A stretch of 33,160 bases of DNA from Lachnospiraceae bacterium. Its GTDB lineage: Bacteria; Bacillota; Clostridia; Lachnospirales; Lachnospiraceae. The stretch spans positions 1 to 33,160 of the forward strand of contig JAFRUR010000046.1 of assembly GCA_017438775.1 (NCBI GenBank), given 5' to 3'. Shown here one piece after another: positions 24,696 through 31,953 of this stretch. A program made the translations under genes and the position numbers. The notes beneath the pieces are model-generated. The model had not been told where the DNA came from, ran no database searches, and saw nothing but the letters and a program-made list of their open reading frames with translations. Within the stretch, counting starts at the first letter, position 1. Every line of letters begins with the position of its first letter.

Positions 24696-26449
24696 CCGAC
24701 TGCCTCCTCTCCCGCCCCTTTGAGGCGCTGGTTCTCGTAGGTGGCGGCAAAGGTGCCGCCCAGGGCGAGCAGTTCGTCCTTTGTGCCGTACTCTGTGATG
24801 CGGCCGTCCTCCAGGACGCAGATGTGGTCCGCGAACTCCATCGTGGAGACGCGGTGCCCGACGATGATCGTGGTCTTTCCGGCGCGGCGGCGGCGCAGGT
24901 TTTTCAGAATCTCCGCCTCCGTGTCCGTGTCGACCGCGGACAGGGCGTCATCCAGAATGAGGACAGGCGAATCCTTGAGGAGGGCACGCGCGATGGAGCA
25001 GCGCTGCTTCTGTCCTCCGGACAGGGTCACGCCGCGCTCTCCTACGCGGGTGTCGTATCCCTCCGCAAAATCCATGATATTGTCGTGGACGCAGGCATCC
25101 TTCGCGGCCTGCTCGATCTCCTCCTGCGTGGCGGAATCCACGCCGAAGGCGATGTTGCCGCGGATGGTGTCCGAGAACAGGAAATTGTCCTGGGGGACCG
25201 AGGCGATCTGCGTGCGCAGGGTCTGCAGCGGGAAGGCGCGGATCTCCTCTCCGTCGATCACGATGGCGCCGGGCTCCACATCATAGAGCCGGTACAGAAG
25301 GCCCGTGAGCGAGGACTTGCCGGAGCCGGTCCCGCCCATGATGCCGACGGTCTCTCCCTCCGCGATGTGGAGGGTGAAGTCCTGCAGGACGTTCCTTTCC
25401 GGCGCGTCGGGATAGGCAAAGGTGAGGCCGCGGAAATCGATCTCCCCGCGGATCCCGCGGATGTCCTTCGTGTCGGGGCCGTCCAGCACCTCGGGCGTCT
25501 GCGCGAGAAGGCTGTTCACGCGGCGCAGGGACGCATAGCCCTGGCTGAACATCGTGATGCACTCGCCCGCGGCCAGCATCGGCCAGACGATCATGCCGAT
25601 GTAGGAGTTGAAGGCCACGAAGCGGCCCAGGGTGATATCGCCGAGCAGGGTCAGATACCCGCCGTACAGCAGGGTGATCACGCTGGAAAGTCCGATCAGG
25701 AAAAACAGGAACGGCATGAACCAGGCGCGCAGCGAGGCGACGCGCAGGTTCTTGTCGAGGCTGTCCTGGTTGAGTTTCCGGAAATGCGCCAGTTCCTTCT
25801 GCTCCTGCACGAAGGCCTTGAGCACGCGGATGCCGGACACGGCCTCCTGCGTCTCGTCCGAGAGGCGCGAGAAGGCCTCCTGGCGCTTTTCAAAGCGCCG
25901 GTTCATGACCTTGCCGTAGTAGTAGTCTCCCACGCCGATCAGAAGCAGCGGGATCATGGCGACCAGGGTCAGGCGCAGGTCCACATAGAGGATCATCTGC
26001 ACCAGAACGAGCACCAGCATGACGGACGCGTCAAAAGCCGTGACCACGGAGGGACCCAGGGCCATGCGGATGGCCGACAGGTCGTTCGTGAAGTACGACA
26101 TGAGGTCGCCGGTCTTGTTGACGTTGTAGAAGGTGGGCGTCAGGGTCTGCAGGTGCGCATAGAGATCGTTGCGCATGTCGCGCTCGATCTGGCGCGCCGG
26201 CCCGAAGATAAAGAAGCGCCACAGGAAGCGTCCGACGACGACCACAAGGCCGCAGCCGAGGATCAGAAGGACAAGGCGGAGGACACCGTTCAGATCCAGC
26301 GTCTGATCCACAAGGCCGTCCATGATGTTGCCCGTCAGCCGGGGCACCAGGGCGTTCATCTGGTCGACAAAGAAAAGGGCGACCATCCCGATCATATACT
26401 TCCAGGCGTACTTTTTCAGATTCTTGCCGAGGGAACGCAGCGTCTCCAT
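24692..26449 (-). CDS. bmrC: Heterodimeric ABC multidrug exporter, BmrC/YheI-like subunit
   Basis: At 585 residues this half-transporter matches the length of B. subtilis BmrC (YheI). It has six transmembrane helices (about 20-300) and a C-terminal nucleotide-binding domain with Walker A GGTGSGKSS, a canonical signature LSGGQKQR and H-loop VGHRVST. Walker B ends LDDALSAVD, with Asp where the catalytic Glu should be, so this subunit provides the degenerate ATP site. It pairs with the next gene, whose Walker B is intact and whose signature is degenerate. The ATG has an AGGAGGTGAGG ribosome site. In B. subtilis bmrCD is controlled by a leader ORF (bmrB) through attenuation. Here a 234-bp untranslated leader precedes it, but I see no clear bmrB homologue. 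Confidence 0.87.
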   Translation of the reverse strand: METLRSLGKNLKKYAWKYMIGMVALFFVDQMNALVPRLTGNIMDGLVDQTLDLNGVLRLVLLILGCGLVVVVGRFLWRFFIFGPARQIERDMRNDLYAHLQTLTPTFYNVNKTGDLMSYFTNDLSAIRMALGPSVVTAFDASVMLVLVLVQMILYVDLRLTLVAMIPLLLIGVGDYYYGKVMNRRFEKRQEAFSRLSDETQEAVSGIRVLKAFVQEQKELAHFRKLNQDSLDKNLRVASLRAWFMPFLFFLIGLSSVITLLYGGYLTLLGDITLGRFVAFNSYIGMIVWPMLAAGECITMFSQGYASLRRVNSLLAQTPEVLDGPDTKDIRGIRGEIDFRGLTFAYPDAPERNVLQDFTLHIAEGETVGIMGGTGSGKSSLTGLLYRLYDVEPGAIVIDGEEIRAFPLQTLRTQIASVPQDNFLFSDTIRGNIAFGVDSATQEEIEQAAKDACVHDNIMDFAEGYDTRVGERGVTLSGGQKQRCSIARALLKDSPVLILDDALSAVDTDTEAEILKNLRRRRAGKTTIIVGHRVSTMEFADHICVLEDGRITEYGTKDELLALGGTFAATYENQRLKGAGEEAVG

Positions 26450-26683
26450 GTCCTCACCTCCTCTCGTTTTTTTTTGTACAGCAGAGACCGCGGCTCAGGC
26501 GCGCAGCGGAAACCGCAGCCTCCGTGCAGGGTCTCCCGGCCGCAGGCAGGCGCATCCGCGGCTGAGCGTGTCCGTCAGGCCGCACCAGACTCCTGCAGCT
26601 TCATAATACAGCCCGCGCCGGAACGCACATGCATGCGCCCCGGCGTTGGCGAAACTTTTGATTCCGTTTTTCGGGACCCGCGA
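26450..26683 (-). promoter_or_regulatory. Leader region of the bmrC-like gene
   Basis: This 234-bp gap contains several inverted repeats on the minus strand. GCCGG...CCGGC lies at 26617-26644. GGAGACC (26530-26536) could pair with GGTCTCT (26483-26489), and the CTCT of the latter could instead pair with the AGAG just before the ribosome site (26457-26464). A run of nine A on the minus strand (26467-26475) precedes the ribosome site. A short frame at 26634-26575 encodes MHVRSGAGCIMKLQESGAA without a good ribosome site. A possible -10 TATTAT lies at 26603-26608 without a matching -35. A leader-control role is speculative. Confidence 0.3.
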
Positions 26684-28591
26684 TCAGGCCTGGGCGGGTT
26701 TGCCCGTGTAGAGCTGGTAGTAACGGCCCTTCTGGGCGAGCAGGTCGTCGTGGGTGCCGCGCTCGATGATCCGCCCCTGCTCCAGGACCATGATACAGTC
26801 CGCGTTGCGGACCGTGGAGAGGCGGTGGGCGATCACGAACGTTGTGCGCCCGTGCATCAGCTTGTCCATGCCGTCCTGCACCAGACGCTCCGTGCGGGTG
26901 TCGATCGAGCTGGTCGCCTCGTCCAGGATGAGGACGGGCGGGTCCGCGACCGCGGCGCGGGCGATGGCCAGAAGCTGTCTCTGGCCCTGGCTCAGAGAGG
27001 CACCGTTGTGCGTGAGCACGGTGTTGTAGCCCTCCGGCAGGCGGCGGATGAAGCCGTCCGCGTTGGCGAGTTTTGCGGCCGCGATCACCTCTTCGTCCGT
27101 GGCGTCCAGACGCCCGTAGCGGATGTTCTCCATGACCGTGTTGGTGAAGAGGTTGGTCTCCTGCAGCACCATCCCGAGGGAGCGGCGCAGGTCGCCCTTC
27201 ATGATCTTGGTCACGTTGATCCCGTCGTAGCGGATTTTGCCTTCCTGGATGTCGTAGAAGCGGTTGATCAGGTTCGTGATCGTCGTCTTGCCGGCGCCCG
27301 TGGAACCGACGAAAGCGATCTTCTGGCCGGGGTAGGCGTACATTGAGATGTCGTGCAGGACCGTCTTCTCCGGCACGTAGCCGAAGGACACATGTTCGAA
27401 CACGACGTCGCCCTTCAGCGGCACGTAATCCACGCTCTTGTCCGCCTGATGCACATGCTTCCAGGCCCACTGTCCGGTGCGCTCCGCCGTCTCTTCGAGG
27501 GCGCCGTTCTTCTCGCGGACGTTGACCAGGGCGACGTAGCCGTTGTCCTCCTCCGCGGGCTCATCGAGAAGCTTGAAGATGCGCTCCGCGCCGGCCAGGG
27601 CCATGATGATGGAGTTGAACTGCGTGCTGATCTGGTTGATCGGCATCACGAAACTGCGGTTGAAGGTCAGGTAGCTGACCAGGCCGCCCAGCGAGAAGCC
27701 GAAAGCACCGCGCAGAGCGATGACGCCGCCGACGATGGCGACCAGCACATAGCCGACGTTGCCCAGCTGGGCGTTGATCGGCATGATGACGTTGGCGAAG
27801 CGGTTCGCGTGGTAGGAGTTCTCGCAAAGCTCGTCGTTGAGTTTGCGGAAGGTGTCCAGGGTCTCCTCCTCGTGGCAGAAGACCTTGACCACGCGCTGTC
27901 CCTCCATCATCTCCTCGATGTAGCCGTTCACGGCACCCAGGGACTTCTGCTGCGCCACGAAATAGCGGCTGGACTTGCCGGCGACCTTGCCGGTGCCCAC
28001 GAGCATGACTGCGGCCATGAACAGGGTGACCAGGGTGAGGGGTGCGCACAGGGCCAGCATGCTGGCAAACACGGACACGATGGTGATGGCGCTGTTGAAG
28101 AACTGCGGCAGGGACATCGAGACCATCTGGCGCAGCGTGTCGATGTCGTTTGTGTACACCGACATGATATCGCCGTGGGTGTTGCGGTCAAAGTACGAGA
28201 TCGGCAGATCCTGCATGTGGTCGAACAGGTCTTCGCGCATGCGCTTTAACGTGCCCTGCGTCACGTAGATCATCAGACGCTGCTGCACGAAGTTGGCAAA
28301 AATGCCGATCAGGTAAAAGACCGCCACGCGGCTGATGGCGCGGGCCAGCGGGGCGTAGTCCGGCGAACTGGTCCCCATCAGGGGCAGGATGTAATCGTCG
28401 ATCAGGGTGCGGGTGAACAGGGTGCCCTGCACGTTCGCCAGAACGCTGACGACGATGCAGACCATCACGACCGCCACATGCACCGCGTAGTCGCGGAACA
28501 CGTACTTGAAGACTCTGGCGAGGAGCCTCTCGGGATGGTCGAGCTTGGGGCGCGGCATGGCGCGTGCGTTTCTTCCTCCGGGACCGGCCAT
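26684..28591 (-). CDS. Heterodimeric ABC exporter, catalytic-site subunit
   Basis: This 635-residue half-transporter has six predicted helices in about residues 35-340 and a C-terminal nucleotide-binding domain. Walker A is GSTGAGKTT, Walker B is VLILDEATSSID with the catalytic Glu, and the H-loop is VIAHRLST. The signature LSQGQRQ is degenerate, as in TM288 of the TM287/288 exporter. An insertion of about 35 residues after PAEEDNGYVALVNVREKNGALEE, before the nucleotide-binding core, is longer than usual. The ATG overlaps the partner's stop by one base (TAATG). It pairs with the upstream gene, whose Walker B is degenerate. It resembles the YfiC/TM288 group more than BmrD, since the large insertion between helices 1 and 2 is absent. 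The substrate is unknown. Confidence 0.88.
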   Translation of the reverse strand: MAGPGGRNARAMPRPKLDHPERLLARVFKYVFRDYAVHVAVVMVCIVVSVLANVQGTLFTRTLIDDYILPLMGTSSPDYAPLARAISRVAVFYLIGIFANFVQQRLMIYVTQGTLKRMREDLFDHMQDLPISYFDRNTHGDIMSVYTNDIDTLRQMVSMSLPQFFNSAITIVSVFASMLALCAPLTLVTLFMAAVMLVGTGKVAGKSSRYFVAQQKSLGAVNGYIEEMMEGQRVVKVFCHEEETLDTFRKLNDELCENSYHANRFANVIMPINAQLGNVGYVLVAIVGGVIALRGAFGFSLGGLVSYLTFNRSFVMPINQISTQFNSIIMALAGAERIFKLLDEPAEEDNGYVALVNVREKNGALEETAERTGQWAWKHVHQADKSVDYVPLKGDVVFEHVSFGYVPEKTVLHDISMYAYPGQKIAFVGSTGAGKTTITNLINRFYDIQEGKIRYDGINVTKIMKGDLRRSLGMVLQETNLFTNTVMENIRYGRLDATDEEVIAAAKLANADGFIRRLPEGYNTVLTHNGASLSQGQRQLLAIARAAVADPPVLILDEATSSIDTRTERLVQDGMDKLMHGRTTFVIAHRLSTVRNADCIMVLEQGRIIERGTHDDLLAQKGRYYQLYTGKPAQA

Positions 28592-30342
28592 TACAGCTCA
28601 CCCCCTTTCTCGTCGAAATCGCCGCCCTGCGAGGTCTGCACCTCGTGGATTTCGCGGTAGATCTCATTTCCTGCGAGGAGGTTCTCTTCGGTATCGAAAG
28701 CGGACACACGGCCGTTGTCCATCACGATGATGCGGTCCGCGCTGCCCAGGGAGGACACTCTCTGCGAGATGATGATCTTGGTCGTGTTCGGGATCTCCTC
28801 CGCGAAGGCGCGGCGGATCTTCGCGTCCGTGGCGGTATCCACGGCGCTGGTCGAATCGTCCAGGATCAGGATCTTAGGCTTCTTGAGCAGGGCGCGGGCG
28901 ATGCAGAGTCTCTGGCGCTGTCCGCCGGAGACGTTCGTGCCGCCCTGGGTGAGAACGGTGTTGTAGCCGTCCGGGAGCTGGCGGATGAACTCGTCCGCGC
29001 AGGCGAGCCGGCAGGCGCGCACGCAGTCCTCTTCCGTCGCGTCCTTATCGCCCCAGCGAAGGTTTTCCAGGATGGTGCCGGAGAACAGGACGTTCTTCTG
29101 GAGGACCACGGAGACCTCGTTGCGCAGGACCTCCATGTCGTAGTCGCGGACGTCGACGCCTCCCACCAGCACGCGTCCTTCCGTGACGTCGTAAAGGCGG
29201 CTGATCAGGCTGACCAGGCTCGTTTTCGCGGAGCCGGTCGCACCGATGATTCCGACCGTCTCCCCGGCGCGGATGGAGAGGTTCACGTCGCGCAGCACAG
29301 GCTCGGGCGAATCCGCGCTGTAGCTGAAACTCACATTCTCGAAGACGATGCTGCCGTCCGCGACCTCCATGACGGGATTCTCCGGATCACGGAGCGACGC
29401 GGTCTCGTTCAGGACTGCCGCCACGCGCTCGCCGCTGGCCGCGGACATGGTCAGCATGACGAAGATCATGGAGAGCATCATCAGATTCATCAGGATGGCC
29501 ATGCAGTAGGCCAGCAGGGTGGTCAGATTGCCGGTGGTGATGTCCCCCGCCACCACGAAATGGGCGCCGAACCAGGACAGAAGCAGGATGCAGGAGTAAA
29601 TGGCCAGCTGCATCACAGGGCCGTTCAGGGCGACCACTTTCTCGGCCCGGACGAACATGTCGTAGATGTTGATGCAGGCACGGTCAAAGCGCGTCTTCTC
29701 ATATTCCTCGCGCACGAAGGCCTTGACGACGCGCATGCCGGCCACATTCTCCTGCACGCTCTCGTTCAGGTCGTCGTACTTGCGGAAAACGGCGCGGAAG
29801 TACTTGCTGGCGCGGGTCATCATGAAAGCCAGGATGCAGCCCAGGATCACGACCGCCCCGAGATACACGCTGGCGAGCCGCGCGGAAATGCGGAAGGACA
29901 TGACCATGGCCACGATCAGGCTGATGGGCGCGCGGAACATCATCCGCAGCATCATCTGGTAGGTGTTCTGCAGGTTGGTGACGTCCGTCGTCAGGCGGGT
30001 GACCAGGCCGGAAGTCGAGAACTTGTCGATGTTGCTGAACGAGAAGGTCTGGATGTTCTCGAACATGGCCGCGCGCAGGTTCTTCGCGAAGCCGGTGCTT
30101 GCGCGCGCCGCAAAAAAGCCGCCCCCGATGCCCGCGAGCAGGCCGATGAGGGCCGCAACCAGCATGACGCCTCCGATGCGGATGATGTGCCCGATATTCC
30201 CCTTCATGACACCGCCGTCGATGATGGAGGCCATCAGGAGCGGTATGACCATCTCCATGATGACTTCCAGGATCATGCACAGCGGCGTCAGGAGCGAAGG
30301 AAGCTTGTATTCCTTGACCTGTGATGCCAGTGTTCTGATCAT
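28591..30342 (-). CDS. Heterodimeric ABC exporter, degenerate-site subunit
   Basis: This 583-residue half-transporter has six helices (about residues 15-300) and a nucleotide-binding domain with three departures from consensus. Walker A is GATGSAKTS (Ala for the third Gly), Walker B is LILDDSTSAVD (Asp for the catalytic Glu) and the H-loop is IIISQRVSS (Gln for His). The signature VSGGQRQR is essentially canonical. This is the TM287/YfiB-like pattern, in which one subunit holds the inactive ATP site. I chose the ATG at 30342 (MIRTLASQVKEYK); the longer reading to 30420 runs through strong hairpins and is not plausible as coding. It is the first gene of the pair and is preceded by a hairpin overlapping its ribosome site. 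Confidence 0.89.
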   Translation of the reverse strand: MIRTLASQVKEYKLPSLLTPLCMILEVIMEMVIPLLMASIIDGGVMKGNIGHIIRIGGVMLVAALIGLLAGIGGGFFAARASTGFAKNLRAAMFENIQTFSFSNIDKFSTSGLVTRLTTDVTNLQNTYQMMLRMMFRAPISLIVAMVMSFRISARLASVYLGAVVILGCILAFMMTRASKYFRAVFRKYDDLNESVQENVAGMRVVKAFVREEYEKTRFDRACINIYDMFVRAEKVVALNGPVMQLAIYSCILLLSWFGAHFVVAGDITTGNLTTLLAYCMAILMNLMMLSMIFVMLTMSAASGERVAAVLNETASLRDPENPVMEVADGSIVFENVSFSYSADSPEPVLRDVNLSIRAGETVGIIGATGSAKTSLVSLISRLYDVTEGRVLVGGVDVRDYDMEVLRNEVSVVLQKNVLFSGTILENLRWGDKDATEEDCVRACRLACADEFIRQLPDGYNTVLTQGGTNVSGGQRQRLCIARALLKKPKILILDDSTSAVDTATDAKIRRAFAEEIPNTTKIIISQRVSSLGSADRIIVMDNGRVSAFDTEENLLAGNEIYREIHEVQTSQGGDFDEKGGEL

Positions 30343-30356
30343 GCGAAGCCTTTCCT

Positions 30357-30371
30357 CCCCGAAAACCGGGG
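30357..30371 (-). promoter_or_regulatory. Hairpin overlapping the ribosome site of the ABC exporter gene
   Basis: On the minus strand CCCCG, a 5-base loop and CGGGG form a stem whose 3' arm supplies the first Gs of GGGGAGG, the stronger ribosome site of the 28591-30342 gene. An AAAGG closer to the ATG stays free. The hairpin could reduce translation; this is inference from sequence. Confidence 0.4.
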
Positions 30372-30388
30372 CATCTTTAGTCCCAAAG

Positions 30389-30420
30389 TGCTCCCGCAGC
30401 CGCACGCGGCGCAGGAGCAC
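30389..30420 (-). terminator. Strong hairpin after the 30451-31104 lipoprotein gene
   Basis: GTGCTCC (30389-30395) and GGAGCAC (30414-30420) form a 7-bp stem that continues inward through GCCGC/GCGGC. It lies 30 bp beyond the lipoprotein stop on the minus strand, but only TTTGGG follows, so termination may be partial and allow read-through into the exporter pair. Confidence 0.5.
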
Positions 30421-30450
30421 AGAAAAGCCATATTCACAAAATGCAGCGGA

Positions 30451-31104
30451 TTATTTGATGACGGCAGATTCCAGGACGCCCCGGATGCTGTCCTTCATCT
30501 TCTTCTCAAGCTCCGCGGAGGCGGCAAACTCGAAGTATACGGCCATGTTGCCGTCCGTGCACAGGTAGACGTCCGCGCATACGTTTTCGAATGCGGTGCC
30601 TTTTGCAAAGATGTAGTGACGCCAGTTGTAAAAGCCGATCTCCTCTTCCTCCATGCCGTCCCAGGGGCCGACGTTGGTGGCGATCGCCTCTTCATAAGCG
30701 GCCTCGATGGTGTTCGGCAGGTATCCGAGCTCATCCTGGAAAGCCACGTTCACGTAGGCGAAGGTGTCGCCGTTAATGAACTGGTAAACGTGCTTCTGCT
30801 CCTCGCCCTCTTCTTCCTTCCGGGTCCATCCCTCCGGCACCTTGAAATACAGACGTCCCACCTGCTCATAGCCGGTGGTATCCACATCGTCCACGATGTG
30901 CAGGGTCGGGGCAGGCTCCGTGGTGGGCTCCACGGTCGTGGGCTCCTCCGTGGTCGGCGCCTCCGTCGTCGGCTCTTCCGTCGTGGTCACGACAGGCGTT
31001 TCCGTTGTGGTCGGGACCTCCGTTGTCGCAGGCGTATTGCCGCAGCCGGCGAGGGAAGAGACAACAAGGACCAGTATAAGAACAATCGCTGCAAAGCGTT
31101 TCAT
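30451..31104 (-). CDS. Small lipoprotein of unknown function with Thr/Glu/Pro linker
   Basis: This 217-residue protein has a clear lipoprotein signal, MKRFAAIVLILVLVVSSLAGC, with lipobox SLAGC (Cys21). A linker of Thr, Glu and Pro repeats follows (about 25-65), then a folded domain of about 145 residues beginning near VGRLYFKVPEGWTRKEE. A beta strand ending in 'VPEGW' at the start of a mixed alpha/beta domain is reminiscent of PsbP/Mog1-like lipoproteins, but I cannot confirm that. I chose the ATG at 31104, with GGAGG 7 bases upstream and the signal peptide directly after it. It has its own promoter and lies just upstream of the ABC exporter pair. It might therefore be an extracellular accessory to them; that is inference. 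Confidence 0.82.
   Translation of the reverse strand: MKRFAAIVLILVLVVSSLAGCGNTPATTEVPTTTETPVVTTTEEPTTEAPTTEEPTTVEPTTEPAPTLHIVDDVDTTGYEQVGRLYFKVPEGWTRKEEEGEEQKHVYQFINGDTFAYVNVAFQDELGYLPNTIEAAYEEAIATNVGPWDGMEEEEIGFYNWRHYIFAKGTAFENVCADVYLCTDGNMAVYFEFAASAELEKKMKDSIRGVLESAVIK
30900..31035 (-). repeat. Degenerate tandem repeats encoding the Thr/Glu/Pro linker
   Basis: The minus strand holds many imperfect copies of ACGACGGAGGAGCC-like units of about 15-24 bp, encoding TTEEPT/TTEAPT repeats within the lipoprotein at 30451-31104. Such repeats can expand or contract in frame. The C39-like peptidase (near 22310-22400) has a similar but less regular linker. Confidence 0.7.
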
Positions 31105-31409
31105 TTTGACACCTCCCGGGAGCGGGACAAGAGCGCCGGAAAACGGGACCGACACGGCGCGGAAAACATGCTCCCTACAAATAAATGTCGAATCTAAATC
31201 ATTATAGTCACAAAACGCGAAACGCGCAACCCGTGCGGCGTTTTCACGCTATTCTTTCTTGCGCCTCCGACCTACTTCAGCGGATATGACGGTGTTGTTC
31301 CGGACAGCCCTCGGCCGCAGAACTACCGTTCCGGCCCGCAAGACTGCCGAAGCACTTCTCCCGGACCTGCGGCAGCCGGCCGCTGCAGGTTTTTGCAGAA
31401 CCCCCGCCC
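31105..31409. other. Non-coding gap between two lipoprotein genes
   Basis: This 305-bp gap contains the promoter at 31201-31229, an inverted repeat AACGCGCA/TGCGGCGTT near 31222-31246, and a GC-rich inverted repeat around 31365-31390. The last could weakly terminate the 31410-31934 gene. I see no credible gene in it on either strand. Confidence 0.5.
31201..31229 (-). promoter_or_regulatory. Promoter of the 30451-31104 lipoprotein gene
   Basis: On the minus strand a perfect TATAAT (31201-31206) is preceded at 17 bp by TTGCGC (31224-31229), a -35 matching consensus at three of six positions. The predicted start is about 90 bp upstream of the ATG. Confidence 0.75.
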
Positions 31410-31934
31410 CTACTCCTTGTACGCCGGAACGAATTCGAGGACTTCAAACCTCTCCGTATTCTCGCGGTTTCTGATCAGGACGACAGCTCCGGTCTGCGGG
31501 CGCTCCTTGACCTCGATCTCCAGAATCATGACGTTGCCGCCGCCGTACGTGGATTCGTAACTCTCATACAGAGGCAGGTAAGGACTCTTTTTCTGGTCGA
31601 AGCTCACGCTGATCAGGAGTTCCCCGCGCTTCTCGAAATACCGTTCCAGCATGTCGCCCGCGAGGCGGAGCTCCTTCTCCGTGAACCAGGAATCCTCCGC
31701 GCGCGGACGGCGCTCATAGGGGTCCTCCGTCTCGGTCTCGGGAACTTCTTCCGTGGTCTCCGATTCCGTCCCGGATTCGGAGGGCGCTGCCGTGCCCGGC
31801 ACGGGCGCCGTCAGGGTGACCTCCGGCGGCTCCGTCTGCTGCGGCGGCTCGTTTTTGCCGCACCCGGCGGCAGACAGGGACGCGAGCAGCGTCAGGATAC
31901 ACAAAACAGATAGAACGGTTCGTCTCCTTCTCAT
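31410..31934 (-). CDS. Small lipoprotein of unknown function
   Basis: This 174-residue protein begins MRRRRTVLSVLCILTLLASLSAAGC, a lipoprotein signal with lipobox SAAGC (Cys25). A Pro/Thr/Glu-rich linker (about 28-75) follows. The C-terminal domain of about 100 residues includes DMLERYFEKRGELLISVSFDQKKSPYLPLYESYES and VMILEIEVKERPQTGAVVLIRNR, apparently one helix followed by beta strands. I do not recognise the family. AGGAG lies 7 bases before the ATG. It starts 19 bp after the hemW stop on the same strand, so it is probably co-transcribed with hemW, although a functional link to haem handling is not evident. Confidence 0.78.
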   Translation of the reverse strand: MRRRRTVLSVLCILTLLASLSAAGCGKNEPPQQTEPPEVTLTAPVPGTAAPSESGTESETTEEVPETETEDPYERRPRAEDSWFTEKELRLAGDMLERYFEKRGELLISVSFDQKKSPYLPLYESYESTYGGGNVMILEIEVKERPQTGAVVLIRNRENTERFEVLEFVPAYKE

Positions 31935-31953
31935 GCGAGATCTCCTCGGTCTG

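Noticed and set aside
26601..27470. A 289-codon minus-strand frame inside the 26684-28591 exporter gene
   Set aside because: It is an out-of-frame reading of the nucleotide-binding domain, and the true frame has Walker A, signature and Walker B intact.
22740..30324. Long plus-strand frames opposite the ABC exporter genes (22740-24740, 24824-27346, 28564-30324)
   Set aside because: All are antisense shadows of genes with clear ABC motifs, with implausible compositions rich in His, Asp, Gln and Arg.
30900..31035. A CRISPR-like array
   Set aside because: The repeats are short, degenerate, without spacers, and encode the Thr/Glu/Pro linker of a lipoprotein.
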